Below are positions 1-12,000 of a stretch of DNA of 64,000 nt, piece after piece. The notes beneath the pieces are model-generated. The model did not search any database. It saw only the letters and a list, made by a program, of their open reading frames with translations, and had not been told where the DNA came from. This DNA comes from Casuarina equisetifolia (lineage: Eukaryota > Streptophyta > Magnoliopsida > Fagales > Casuarinaceae), in assembly GCA_028551475.1 (NCBI GenBank), contig CM052357.1:20502451-20566450 (forward strand). The letters run 5' to 3'. Made by a program: the position numbers and the translations under genes. How positions within the stretch are numbered: position 1 is the stretch's first letter; each line of letters starts with the position of its first letter.

Positions 1-269
1 AGCAGTTTGATAGAAAGTTCCACAGATCAAATAAGTAGAATTAGTAGGTGATTCCAATGACAGTCGAGGACAAATCATTTGATTTGGATAGTTTTTGAGG
101 ACAAGAGGTTACAAAAAAATCCATAGTAGAGTTTCCTATTTTGGTTTCTTTTGGTTTTTTAAGTGAATTAGTAACATGGCTTTTAGAGCAAACAAATACA
201 GATCAAATTTGACTGACATTCTAGCCAGTGGTGGAAAATCTAAAATCTTGAGGCTCTGAATTTTCGCAG
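1..269 (+). other. intron of the partial translocator gene
   Basis: This AT-rich stretch ends in an acceptor (gcag at 266-269) directly before the translocator exon. I see no other exon of that gene in it, so the upstream exons should lie outside the window to the left. Confidence 0.6.
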
Positions 270-701
270 GTGGGTTGCAGCCCAGAGTGTCTTCTATCAC
301 TTGTATAACCAAGTTTCATACATGTCGCTGGATCAGATTTCTCCCTTGACATTTAGCATAGGCAACACGATGAAGCGGATATCTGTCATAGTCTCCTCCA
401 TCATCATATTCCATACACCCATCCAACCCATCAACGCTTTAGGAGCTGCAATCGCAATTCTTGGCACTTTCCTCTACTCACAGGTACATTCTTATCTCCC
501 TGTAGATTGAGCGTGATAGTCCAGGGGGCCTTGAGATTTCCCTTGGGATCAAAATCCATAATGATTTCTATGGACAAGTTTCTTTTTGTTTGCATTCTTT
601 ATATGCCACTTGCTTGTACGGGGACAAAAAACAAGTGGATTTGCCTTTTCAACTCACAAAGAGCCACTTTCCATGACATCTGCGAGCAGGCCAAGCAGTG
701 A
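270..701 (+). CDS. GPT: glucose-6-phosphate/phosphate translocator, plastidic, 3' end (last two exons)
   Basis: This is the C-terminus of a plastid sugar-phosphate antiporter of the drug/metabolite transporter fold, which exchanges glucose 6-phosphate for phosphate across the inner envelope. The exon at 270-483 encodes a segment beginning WVAAQSVFYHLYNQVSYMS and containing PLTFSIGNTMKRISVIVSS and NALGAAIAILGTFLYSQ. These are near-invariant in GPT-type translocators and differ clearly from triose-phosphate and PEP translocators. An intron with GT at 484 and AG at 688-689 follows, then a tiny last exon at 690-701 coding AKQ and stop, the usual GPT ending. The residues include the last two membrane helices and the conserved Lys-Arg pair of the substrate site. 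No stop or frameshift interrupts this part. Everything upstream is missing, so I cannot say whether the whole gene works or whether it is GPT1 or GPT2. Confidence 0.88.
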
Positions 702-1159
702 GGACCTCAAGGATTTCACGGTAAACGCGTATGAGAGAAGAACCATAACGAGAACATGGGCTGGAGCTGCAAGCATCAGCGATGTCGATGGATTAAGAGT
801 CACTGACATGAGATGGTGGTCAACTCTGCTTCATGGTTTTCTTCTGCAACATCATAGGGGAATAACGTATTTGAGCATTTTGTACCAAGTGATCATAGGT
901 GATAATTTTTTCTTTCCTCTGTACACAAGTGAGAAGATTGTAGCAAATAAGATCAGGATTTTAGAGCTGTTGTGTTTGAAGGCATGGTAATAATAATGAC
1001 GACTTTTTTCCTTAATATCATCTCGTGGGAATACAAGGTTGTCAAACAAATGCAACATGTCTGCATAGAGTGCGCCTACTAGTTTAATTAACGAAGCCAA
1101 ATAAACTCATTGTGCATCTCATATTATTTTTTATTTTTGCACAAAATTGTTAAACTATT
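702..1159. other. translocator 3' UTR and flank
   Basis: This is non-coding sequence after the GPT stop codon. A possible polyadenylation signal AATAAA lies at 1100-1105. The open frames here (for example 586-990) run through the intron and UTR and show no family resemblance. Confidence 0.5.
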
Positions 1160-1289
1160 TGTTGGGCCGGTCCAACCAAACTTCGGCCTGTGGAATTTGT
1201 TGGTTTAAGGGCCGGTCCAGTCCTTTAAGGATTTGTTGGATGCCGTAATCTTTAAATAGGAAAGGGGCGTCTGTAAAAAATAGAAGAAA

Positions 1290-1347
<58 letters not shown>

Positions 1348-1870
1348 AGAACAAATTTTTACAAGAATTAAAAGCTTTATAAAATAGTTGTTCAAACTAT
1401 TGTTGAAGTTCCAGTTATGGACTAATTGATCTAATGTTTGATTAGTAGGTTTGTGACTAGTTCTTCTTTATTTAGAATGGTTGGATTGTTATTTAAAGCT
1501 CTCTACTCTAGCAAATCGAATTTCTAGGTAACATTTTTTCAACTTTTCTTAATTAAATTAAGTTTTAACTTGTTTTTCACTACAAATTAAATATTTCATT
1601 ATATAATAGATTGGTGGATGTTTATCTCATTGATGTAGTTGAGAACTCTAATTCAGTTGTATACTTAAAGAATTATACAATAAAGATTTAGGTGGATTCT
1701 AAGATTGATTTCATGGTTTTTCTCCTTCACTTTGGGGGAGTTTTCCATATAAACTCTCTTCTACTCACTGAATTTTTTTATTTGTTGTTCGAAATACTTC
1801 CATTGTTTGTGTTCAATACTTACTTATAGGTTTAATCAAGGTAGAAAAATCTAGATTGTTTTTCCTAACA
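1160..1870 (+). repeat. LTR-like repeat, forward arm of a palindrome
   Basis: The repeat opens TGTTGGGCC and closes CCTAACA, with TG...CA ends as in a plant LTR. Directly after it, at about 1871-1888, lies a degenerate Copia-type primer-binding site (GTACTAGAGCC, compare TGGTATCAGAGC). It holds a long AG microsatellite. The segment 1655-1870 is present again in reverse complement just downstream. I see no gag-pol coding next to it, so it is probably a solo or rearranged LTR. Confidence 0.6.
1292..1344. repeat. (AG)n microsatellite
   Basis: About 26 uninterrupted AG units inside the LTR-like repeat, just after an A-rich stretch. It is likely to vary in length between individuals. Confidence 0.95.
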
Positions 1871-1887
1871 AAGTTGTACTAGAGCCA

Positions 1888-2490
1888 TGGTTGTTTTCTT
1901 TTTATTTGATTGAACCTTAGAGGAAATATTGAATACAAACAATGGAAGTATTTCAAACCACAAATAAAAGGCTTAAATAGCACTACCAATACAAGAATTT
2001 CTACTAGAGAACTTTCCCATTGTAAAGGTGAAAAATCATGGATCAATCTAAGAGTTCACAAAAATCTTTACTATATAATAATTTCAGTATATAATCCTAG
2101 TAGGCCCTAAACTACATCAACAAAATAAACATTCACTAATTCAATAATAATGAAATTTGCAATTTAGAGTGAAGAATAAGTTGAAATTTTAACTTAACCA
2201 AGATAAGTTAGGAAAATATCATCTAGAAATTTGACTTGTTAGAGTAGAAGGCTTCAAGTGATGATCCAATTATTCAAAATAAAAAACAATTAGTCATGAA
2301 CCTACGAACCAAAAATCAACCCAATTAGACCACAAATTAACCTTCAACTATAATTTAAATGAGTGTTGTGTCAAACTTTTAATTTGTGCAAAAGTTTGCT
2401 CTCTCCCTTTCTTTTATTTTTTGGCTATTCTTCTCTTGTTTAAATATTAGGCCACCCGCCAAGCCCTTAAAGAATCCAATAGAGCCTAGG
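1888..2490 (-). repeat. same LTR-like repeat, inverted arm
   Basis: Read on the minus strand this matches 1160-1870. Matching blocks include GAAATACTTCCATTGTTTGT (forward arm near 1790, inverted arm near 1930-1955), the block with AAGATTT...GATTGAT (forward about 1683-1712, inverted about 2041-2072), and the AAGGATT...GGATGCC region (inverted about 2455-2490). The arms are diverged, and the outer end near 2490 is approximate. Only about 17 bases separate the arms. Confidence 0.6.
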
Positions 2491-2721
2491 GAAAGAGATG
2501 AAAGACAAAGCTAAATAGCAGTGTGGGTTTAGACAACAAAAAATATCTATCCCATTTTCCAAGTTATGATGATGAAGCAACCTCAGAGTTGGGGTCTCTA
2601 GAAATTTTCGTCATGAAAGTGACACTTAAAAAATTTGAAGCTTGGGATTTCTTTGTCAATATACACCCAAAACTCTAAGATGGTAGAATGTTACTTGGGA
2701 ATCCCTTGCTAATGTTAGCAG
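2491..2721. other. unassigned sequence left of the Copia element
   Basis: I recognise no gene here. It is low-complexity AT-rich DNA between the inverted LTR-like arm and the first base of the Copia 5' LTR. Confidence 0.4.
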
Positions 2722-2797
2722 TGTTGAAACATGTAAACTTGGTGTTGAAAAGTCAAGAGATACGATTGCTAGCTTGACCTGGACACGTGTTTGAAGA

Positions 2798-2802
2798 ACA
2801 AG
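2798..2802 (+). repeat. target-site duplication ACAAG, left copy
   Basis: ACAAG directly before the TG of the nested element. The same five bases follow its terminal CA at 8742-8746. Confidence 0.9.
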
Positions 2803-4082
2803 TGATAACTCTATTTTTATAGAGTTATTTTACCTATTTTAGGCAATAAATAACTTTAATAATTATGAGAAAACATTTGAACTCCTCTTTATTTACTTAA
2901 ATTTATCTTGTTTATGTAGCACAAGAAGGCAAGGAGAAAAGAGATGAACATGGAGAGCCTGATGCTTATTGTGTGGCAAAATCATAATATCAAGATCAAG
3001 AGAGTCAAGATGGGCTTGGGCTTTGAATGATTGTTATTGGGTTTTCTAAATAATTAGAAAATCTAATCATATTAGGAGTTCAAAGCCTAATTAAATTAGG
3101 AGTTCAAAACCTAATTAAATTAAAAGTTCAAAACCCAATTGTTTTAGATCTCTAAGACCCAATTCTACTAGGATAAGAGTAGGTCTAAACCTAAACCCCA
3201 TTTAAGAGAAGAGAAGAGGCAAAAGAAAGGGAGGAGGAAATTGAGCACAACTTAAGAAAGAGGCCAAGAATTCAAGGTTTTCTTGAAGAAAAGACAAAAA
3301 GGGTAATAGACTTCTTGTTCTTGGATTCAAGATGCCTTCTTTATTCCCTATTATTATTCTTCTCATTATTTCTTTATGCTTTAATTTATTTTTGTTAGAT
3401 CTACGTTGTAACCTAATTATGATGGTATGAATCTTATGATTATTATGTTTTGCAAGATATTTTATTTATGTGAGTTATATATTATTATGCGTAATGCTTT
3501 TAAGTGATTGGCCACCACTTGAATGATTTGATGTGCATGTTTGAAATTGAGAGGTAATAATATGCAATTGCTTCTTATAATATTTAACCATGAATTAAAT
3601 GTGGATAGACATATACCATGTTGTTTGTGTGGCTTTTGATGATAAAATAATCGAAAGATTTATTGTAAATTGGGAATGTTCATAGATCCTAATGCATTTG
3701 GTTTGTTTTAATTCACATATAGAAATATAGTGAATTAATGAACTAAGTAGGTTTGCTATACCTAGACATAGGATAGTAAATAAATTAGGAAGTTTCGCCA
3801 TCACATAGATATTATCCTTCTTGCAAGCATACATAATCTACATTAGTAACTCATAGTTATGGTGAAATTGGACACTCTAACATATTTTGTGTATTTAGTT
3901 TTATTAAATTTAGTTGATTAGTTTATTCTCTATCAATTTGGATTTGTTAGATAAATTGTAGGAGTTGTTCACCGTTAGTAATTAGTTGGCATAGTAATCA
4001 CCAATCTCTGTGGGACGATATCTTTCTTATCATTATATTACTTATTTGACATGTTCACTTGCATTTAGAAATTCACCGAACA
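2803..4082 (+). repeat. 5' LTR of the gag-only element
   Basis: It opens TGATAACTC with a short perfect hairpin (AACTCTAT...ATAGAGTT at 2807-2826) and closes CACCGAACA. It is nearly identical to 7445-8741 and clearly related to 19014-20301 and 54648-56289. Confidence 0.93.
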
Positions 4083-4088
4083 AGTTTT

Positions 4089-4108
4089 TGGCGCCGTTGC
4101 CGAGGATT
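4089..4108 (+). promoter_or_regulatory. primer-binding site, tRNA-Asp type
   Basis: TGGCGCCGTTGCCGAGGATT lies six bases after the 5' LTR. It complements the 3' end of plant tRNA-Asp with one apparent mismatch and is where reverse transcription would be primed. Confidence 0.85.
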
Positions 4109-4372
4109 GGTTGTTTTACTGCTGATTAATATTAATACCGAATGATTTCTAGGTTTAATCTAGCTTTAATTTTCTTTTAATTTTTTTTTAATTCTTGAAA
4201 ATAAAAATTATTTCTTTTAATTCTTGAAAAAAAAACATTTTTTCTAGTTTTTGAAAAAAAAAAAAAGAAAAAAAAATCATTTTTTGGTTTTATTTTTGTT
4301 TTGCTTCATTATTTTTATTTTGAAAAAAAAAATTCTTGTTAAGTTGTTATTGTGAAAGATTAAGTAACAAGG

Positions 4373-5877
4373 ATGGAAAGATGTGATGGTACATATAGAC
4401 TTTTAAAAGACTATATTGCACTAACATTTTGGAATGCTACATCAAGCATTAAAAGGCCTGAAATTCAGGCAAGCAACTTTGAGATCAAGCCAGCACTCAT
4501 CCAGATGCTTCAAAACTCCTTGCAATTTAGTGGGCTACCAAATGATGATCCAAATGCTCACATTGAAGCCTTCCTTGAAATCTGTGACCTAATCAAATAC
4601 AATGGAGTCACAGATAATGCTATCAGGTTAAGACTATTTCCATTTTCTCTTAGGGACAAAGCCAAAAGTTGGCTCTATTCTCTTCCTATAGGATCAATTA
4701 CCACATGGAATGATTTGGCTCAGAAATTTCTTCATAAGTTCATTCCTTTTGCAAAATCTGTAAAAATGCGCAAAGATATTATCACTTTTACACAAATGAA
4801 TAACGAATCACTATATGAAGCTTGGGAAAGATTCAAGGAACTTTTGAGGAGATGTCCACATCATGGACTACCCATATGGTTACAGGTACAAATTTTTTAT
4901 GATAGATCTAACACAAATCTTCATTTCATAATTAATGCAATTGCAGGAAGGTCCTTACACAACAAAACGCCAGAAGAGGCATATGAACTTTTAGAGGAGA
5001 TGACATTCAATAGCTATCAATGGTCTACTGAAAGGCCACCAATGCATTAAACAAGTGGAGTCCATGGAATAGATATCTTCACCACAATGTATGCACAATT
5101 GGAAGTGCTCGATAAGAAGATAGACAACCTAAGTATTCCAGTTGTGAGACATCAAAGTAGAGCATATGAATTTTATGGTGGAGCACATGAGAGCACAGAA
5201 TGTCAAGTAGGTAACTCTCATGCTCATTATAATGATTATGCTAATTTTCTTAGAATTCATAGTAGGTCACAAAATGATCCTTACTCCAACGTATACAATT
5301 CGGGATGGCAAAACCATCAAAATCTTTCATGGAGTAACACAAGTGAGATGAGACTGTAACCAACATTTTGGCAAACAGAAAAGGTGAAACCTAACTCAGA
5401 AGACATGATTAGTGAGCTAGCCAGCACCACACAAAACTTTATGAAAAAGATTGAAGCAAGATTTCAGAATTAGGAAGCTTCAACAAAAAAATTAGAGTTG
5501 CAAATGGGTCAGTTGGTCAACATGCTTTTAAAGAGACAAGAGGGTCTTTTGCCTAGAAATATGAAGGAAAACCCTAGAGATAATATAGTCACCAACCTAT
5601 GTCATTTATGCCTCCAGCTCCATCTCCCCAAAGATTCCAACAATGCGTAAAAGATAAGCAATTTTTGGAATTCCTCGATATATCTTTAAAACTGCACATT
5701 AACATTCCTTTTGCAGATACTCTAGTTCAAATATCTAGTTGTGCAAAACTTTTGAATGAGAGACTGGAGAACAAAAGGAAGCTGGAAGTATATGAGACAG
5801 TTGTGCTTATTGAAGAATGCACAACCCTCAAACGACATAAACTATCTCTAAAACTATTGGAGTTCCATCCTCCTTGA
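4373..5877 (+). pseudogene. gag of the gag-only Gypsy-type element, with internal stops
   Basis: The first open part (4373-5050) is a clear retrotransposon gag capsid domain. It has the block with SGLPNDDPNAHIEAFLEICD, then FPFSLRDKAKSWLYSLP, a TTWNDLAQKFLHKFIP motif and YEAWERFKELLRRCPHHGLP. The same frame continues after a TAA at 5048 (5087-5359) and again after 5359, with a further stop near 5471. The distal part, 5599-5877, is in another frame and resembles the linker before the protease in this lineage (FLDISLKLHINIPFADTL). It ends just where the protease should start. At least three stops and one frame change make it non-coding now, although the LTRs look young. Confidence 0.88.
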
Positions 5878-7444
5878 GTAACAACATCCAGAATAGTTTG
5901 GCTGAAAACTATAAAGCAAGCGCTTCTTGGGAGGCAACCCAAGCAATTTCGTTTTAGTCTTTTCATAAGAAGTTTTGTCACTATCATCTCCTCAGAGCTC
6001 TACATGGATATAACCTACAATCAAGGGAGTTTTCTCATTCCTATTCCTTCATTATTATTGATTTCTTTTGTTTTTGCATTGAGGACAATGCTTCATTCAA
6101 GTTTGGGGGTAGGGAAAGAACCTTTGTGCTAAATTTGATTGAAATTTTTTTTTATGTCATGATTACATCCCATGTTGTGAATTCTTGGTAATTCTTTGAA
6201 AGATATAGATTTTGTTTAAACCTACAATTGTGGTGTGAGTTAAGTGTGATTTTGATTGTGTTGATCCACCTATTGAGCACTAAAAGTCCTTCATTTTTAA
6301 AATTATGTGTATTTCTAGAGAACATTCATGTGAAGTATGTGATTTTCTTAGATCTCACCTGAATCTTAGAATTTGTTTGATTTTCTCTTGAGGTGAAATC
6401 ATAAGCTGCATCTAATTGAGAAAATGATTTAGGTCATTCTTTGGATCATTTGAGCCTTTCAAGCTAACCCTATTTATTTATCACCAGTCACCCCACTGAG
6501 CCTTGATTCTTATCCATTTTTTTTTAATGACACCCGTATATATATAGCCATAAGCCTTAAACAACTTATCTTATCGTCCCACGCCTATGAACATGTTAAC
6601 TTGTAGGATGGAAGTTTGTTTGAGATGAATAAAGGTTGATAGGAAGATGGAGCATGGGAAGAAATTGATTACAATGATTAAGTGGGGCATAGTATTTCAT
6701 TTCTACAAAAAAAAAAAAAAAAAAGAAAATAAAGAAAGTACAACATTTGTCCAAGAATGGAATCCTATTATCATTCCTTATCATATTTAAGTCATTCAAT
6801 GTTTTGAATTAGGCCATTAAGCATAGTAATTGAAATGATTGGCAAGATAAGGGTATAGTGACTACATGTCTAGTACTTTTACTTGTTTTATTGATGCAAA
6901 CATGATTGTGGCTTTGTGAGTATTAGAATCCAAGTGAAATCAAGCATTTTTAGACGAAAATGAATGAGAAAAGTGATGGTAGAAAGTGACAAGAGTTTTC
7001 GATGAGATCCTAGAAAGTAATGTGTTCATGGGTGAATTAAGCCTAAATGACTTTTATCTTACCCCTAGCCCAACCTTACATTACAAGCTTATAAAAGTCC
7101 TATTGATTTTTGATTAGATGATTGACTTACATTAGTGGAGAAAGGAATGAAAAGCAAACATATAAGGTTTGGTTAAAGATTTTGAGAGATTTCATATTAA
7201 TGTGAATCTATTTGGAGTGCATATAGTTGAAAAGATGAGGACTCACACATACACATGTGGTCAACATAGTTAAGAGTCTATCTTATCTTATGAAACAATT
7301 GTGGTGTTTGGATGAAAGCTATATTTTTCTTTGAATTGTTAAGTTGAGCAATTATGAGAGAATATCATGAAGGGGTTTTGTCTAAAACATATATTGTTTA
7401 TTGCTTTTGCTAGAGGACTAGCAAAATGTTAAGTTTGGGGGTTT
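5878..7444 (+). other. 3' untranslated interior of the gag-only element
   Basis: I find no coding here. It begins with the conserved 3'-end block (about 5915-5945), has a first AAGTTTGGGGGT tract near 6098-6110, and carries a second one (about 7432-7443) directly before the 3' LTR, which is the likely polypurine tract. A poly(A) run lies near 6708-6725. Confidence 0.7.
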
Positions 7445-8741
7445 TAATAACTCTATTTTTATAAAATTATTTTACCTATTTTAGGTAATAAATAACTTTA
7501 ATAATTGTGAGAAAACATTTGAACTCCTCTTTATTTACTTAAATTTATCTTGTTTATGTAGCACAAGAAGGCAAGGAGAAAAGAGATGAACATGGAGAGC
7601 CTGATGCTTATTGTGTGGCAAAATCGTAATGTCAAGATCAAGAGAGTCAAGATGGGCTTGGGCTTTGAATGATTGTTATTAGATTTTATTGTTATTGGGT
7701 TTTCTAAATAATTAGAAAACCTAATCATATTAGGAGTTCAAAGCCTAATTAAATTAGAAGTTCAAAACCTAATTAAATTAAGAGTTCAAAACCTAATTGT
7801 TTTAGATCTCTAAGACCCAATTCTACTAGGATAAGAGTAGGTCTAAACCTAAACCCTATTTAAGAGAAGAGAAGAGGCAAAAGAAAAGGAGGAGGAAATT
7901 GAGCACAACTCAAGAAAGAGGCCAAGAATTCAAGGTTTTCTTGAAGAAAAGACAAAAAAGGTGACAGACTTCTTGTTCTTGGATTCAAGATGCCTTCTTT
8001 ATTCCCTATTATTATTCTTCCTCATTATTTCTTTATGCTTTAGTTTATTTTTGTTAGATCTACGATGTAACCTAATTATGATGGTATGAATCTTATGATT
8101 ATTATGTTTTGCAAGATATTTTATTTATATGAGTTATATATTATTATGCGTAATGCTTTTAAGTGATTGGCTACCACTTAAATGATTTGATGTGCATGTT
8201 TGAGATTGAGAGATAATAATATGCAATTACTTTTTATAATATATAACCATGAATTAAATGTGGATAGACATATACCATGTTGTTTGTGTGGCTTTTGGTG
8301 ATAAGATAATCGAAAGATTTATTGTAAACTGGGAATGTTCATAGATCCTAATGCATTTGGTTTGTTTCAATTCACATATAGAAATATAGTGAATTAATGA
8401 ACTAAGTAGGTTTGCTATACCTAGACATAGGATAGTAAATAAATTAGGAAGTTTCGCCATCACATAGATATTATCCCTCTTGCAAGCATACATAATCTAC
8501 ATTAGTAACTTATAGTTATGGTGAAATCGGACACTCTAACATATTTTATGTATTTAGTTTTATTAAATTTAGTTGATTAGTTTATTCTCTATCAATTTGG
8601 ATTTGTTAGATAAATTGTAAGAGTTGTTCACCGTTAGTAATTAGTTGGCATAGTAATCACCAATCTCTGTGGGATGATATCTTTCTTATCATTATATTAC
8701 TTGTTTGACATGTTCACTTGCATTTAGAAATTCACCGAACA
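7445..8741 (+). repeat. 3' LTR of the gag-only element
   Basis: Same family as 2803-4082. The opening TG has become TA, and a short duplicated stretch (GATTTTATTGTTATT region, about 7680-7696) explains most of the 17-bp length difference. It closes CACCGAACA. Confidence 0.92.
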
Positions 8742-9072
8742 ACAAGTAAATCAACCTTGAGCTGTCTGCAGAAGAAAGAACCTCCATGAGTTAGCATGTT
8801 TGGAGGTGACATGTGTTGTTGGGTATGCATTTGCATGTGACATGTGTCAAGCACAAAAGATGCAAGAATCTTGAATTTGGTGAAAACACCAACTTGCGAC
8901 TAATATAAAAAAGAGGTGACCCTTTCTTGTTTTGTACCACGACCACCACCATATATAAGAAACACATAAGGTATAGCAGTAGCTTAGTAGGCTTTTGTTC
9001 CTCTTTGTATTTGTTTATTTTATATATCAATAAAGATTTCCTTTGGTTTCTTCCTTCTCTAGTTCTAACATT

Positions 9073-9084
9073 TGGTATCAAAGC
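9073..9084 (+). promoter_or_regulatory. Copia primer-binding site
   Basis: TGGTATCAAAGC three bases after the 5' LTR. It matches the usual initiator-Met tRNA site TGGTATCAGAGC with one change. Confidence 0.85.
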
Positions 9085-9093
9085 TAAGTTACA

Positions 9094-12000
9094 ATGACAT
9101 CTAGCAACTTTGTTCAATTACAATTGCCAAAATTGAATAGAAGGAATTATAACAACTGGGCTGTGTAGTTGAAAGTGAAGGTACTCTTCAAATCACAAGA
9201 TTTATGGAATTTGGTGGAGAATGGTTATGCTGATATAACCAATCCAAAGGAGGTTGAAGCTTTAAAAATAACAAGAGAGAGATCACTTGATGGAGTCCTA
9301 AAAGAAAGATAAAAAAGCATTGAATGTGATCTTTCAAGCCATAAAGGAACTGATATTTGAAAAAATATTGAGCATAGAGACTACAAAAGTAGCATGGGAT
9401 ATTTTGCAAAAATCCTACCAAGGAGATGATCGTGTCAAGCAGGTGCCACTCCAAACACATTGAGGAGATTTTAAGTCTTTATGCATGAATTACTCATAAT
9501 CAATTTCAACATACTTTGATCGTGTGCAAACCATTGTTAACCAATTAAGGGTTAATGGTGAAGAACTCATCGAGACTCGAGTTGTAGAAAAAATCTTGAG
9601 GTCTTTGACTAAAAGATTTGATTATGTTGTAGCAATGATTGAAAAAGGACAAGATATGTCCACCATGATGCTTGAACGATTGATGGGTTTGTTGTGTTCA
9701 CATGAGCAAAGAATGAACCAAAAAGCCAACAATGTGAGTTTCGAGCAAGCATTGCAAAGTCAAGCTCAAGTCAATTACGGAACCAACCAAGGAGGTCAAG
9801 GTCATGGAGCTAAGCAAGATAAAGGTAAGAATCCAAATACCTCCAAAAGAACACGAGATAAGTAAAAAATCAAGTGTTTCAAGTGTAACAAATTCGAACA
9901 TTATAAATCCAAATGCCGTTTAAAAAATGCCAAATGAAGAAATAGAGCATGCACACATTGTCAAGGCAGATGAAAATTTGGTGCTAGCATGTAAGAATGA
10001 TGATGCAAGCACTATAGATACCAATACATGGTATTTGGACATTGGATGTAGCAAACATGACTAGTAGAAGGAACTATTCTCATAATTAGATGAGACAGTT
10101 CATGGTGAAGTCAATTTTGAGAACAAATCAAAGGTTCCTATGATGGGCAAAGGTAACATTAATATTGAATCAAAAGATGGTACTAATGTTACTATTGCAA
10201 ATGTTTACTTTGTGCTAGGAATTTTTTGAAATTTTCTTAATGATGGGCAACTCTTTGAAAAAGGTCATAAAGTCAACAAAGAAAATGGAGTTTGCATAGT
10301 TTATGGTGTAAAAAACAAGTTGATTACAAAGGTTTCAATGAAAAAAAGTTGTATGTTTCCTCTAACTCTTTAGATGAAGACTTTTATGAATTTTCAGGCA
10401 ATAATAAGAGACAAGAATTGGTTGTGGCATCTTTGATTTGGTCACTTGAATTTTCGTGGGCTAAAGTTATTAGCTCAAAAAAATATGGTGATTGGTTTGC
10501 CTATGATAAACTATCAAAACTATCCTTGTGAAGGATGTCTTGTAGGAAAAAAAAAATTGAAATTCCTTCCCCATTGGAAAAGCCAAAAGAGCAAAACAAC
10601 TATTAGAGTTGGTACATACAAATTTATGTGGCCCTGTTGAGGTAGAATCATTTGGACAAAAAAGGTACATCTTATCTTTTGTGGATGATTTTACTAAAAA
10701 AAACATAGGCATATTTCTTAAAAAGAAAGTCAAAAGCGTTTGGCAAATTTAAAGAATTTAAAGCCTATGTTGAAAAACAAAGTGGCTTTAATTTGAAGAC
10801 TTTAAGGCTAGGTAGAGGTGGAGAATTTATTTCAAATGAATTTTATTAGTATTGTAAAATTCATGGACTTAAACACCAACTGACTGCTAATTATACTCCT
10901 AAGCAAAATGGTATAGTAAAAAGAAAAAATAGAATAATTTTTGAAATGGCAAGAAGTATACTAAAAGCTAAAAACTTACCAAAGCAGTTTTGGGCAGAAG
11001 CCATTACTTGTACTATATTTGTTTTGAACATGTGTCTAACAAGAAGTGTTCTTGGAAAAAATCTAGAAAAGGCTTGGAGTGGCAACAAGCCAAATGTTTC
11101 ATTTCTATGAGTATTTGGATGTATAGCATATCCCCATATACTAGATAAAGAAAGAAGGAAGTTGGATGACAAAAGTCAGAAATGCATCTTCATCAGCTAT
11201 AGTCAAGTTACTAAGGGTTATAAGCTATATAATCTAGTAACAGAAAAGGTGATCATTAGCGGGGATGTTCAATTTGTTAAAGATAAAGCTTGGGAGTAAA
11301 ACCAAAAGGTTTACCAGAGCAATGTCAACTTTGAAGGTGAATTACTAAAGAAAGAAATGGAGAAGTCCTCAATTAAAGAATCATCTTCACCTATTAGTTC
11401 AACACCAACACCAGTATCAAAATCTCCAGTACAATATTCACAAAGAACACAAGAGATGCTAGCAAAATATAAAGACTATGTGGTCACAAGAAATGATAAC
11501 AGTGACACTGATGAAACAATGGAAAATTTATGCTTATTTACTGATTGTAATCCCACAATTTATGATGATGTAGCAGTAGATGAGAAATGGATCAAGGCAA
11601 TGGATGAAGAGATCCACTTAATCAAGAAAAATGATACTTGGGAGTTAACTTTATTACCACTTGGTCATAAGCCCATTGGTGTTAAGTGAGTATGCAAGGC
11701 AAAGTACAAACCCAACAATTAGGTGAACCATTATAAAGCCATACTAGTGGTGAAAGGCTACAAGTAAAAGCCAAGTATTGATTATTTTGAAGTATTTGCA
11801 CCAGTAGCTTGAATGGATACCATTTGGATGATCTTAGCACTTGTAACTCAAAACCACTAGAAGATCCATCAAATGGATCTTAAATCAACATTTCTCAATG
11901 GCTTTCTTAAAAAAGAAGTTTATATGAAACAACCACATGGTTATGTGAAGAAAGGGCATGAAAATCACGTTTATAAATTGAAGAAAGCATTATATGGGTT

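Larger units (their letters stand above)
2803..8741 (+). mobile_element. gag-only Ty3/Gypsy-type LTR retrotransposon (TR-GAG-like, non-autonomous)
   Basis: This 5.94 kb element has LTRs of 1280 and 1297 bp, a tRNA-Asp-type primer-binding site, a gag-only interior of about 3.4 kb and a purine-rich tract before the 3' LTR. A perfect 5-bp duplication, ACAAG, flanks it. The coding part stops where the protease would begin. It then jumps to sequence typical of the 3' end of this lineage (GCGCTTCTTGGGAGGCAACC at 5920-5939, then an AAGTTTGGGGGT tract). Protease, reverse transcriptase, RNase H and integrase are all absent. The two LTRs differ at few positions in the stretches compared, so the insertion looks fairly young. 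It must have been mobilised by enzymes of another element. Confidence 0.92.
2722..9070 (+). repeat. 5' LTR of the Copia element (interrupted)
   Basis: The first 81 bases (2722-2802) and the rest (8747-9070) match the 3' LTR at 13099-13498 across the break. The intervening 2803-8741 is the nested element and 8742-8746 is its duplicated target. Confidence 0.88.

Noticed and set aside
1292-1344. CRISPR-like or satellite array
   Set aside because: It is a plain AG dinucleotide microsatellite. No spaced repeats of CRISPR type occur anywhere in the window.
2630-2690. Possible beta-glucosidase exon 2 (WDFFVNIH read as WDVYTH)
   Set aside because: Only a few residues match, there is no convincing splice border, and the upstream LSDGKGLSN block is absent.
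3595-3834. 79-residue minus-strand frame seen in several places (also 8254-8493, 19706-19996, 55749-56051)
   Set aside because: It recurs because it lies in the LTR of one family. It is antisense to the LTR, varies at its ends, and shows no protein-like conservation beyond that of the DNA.
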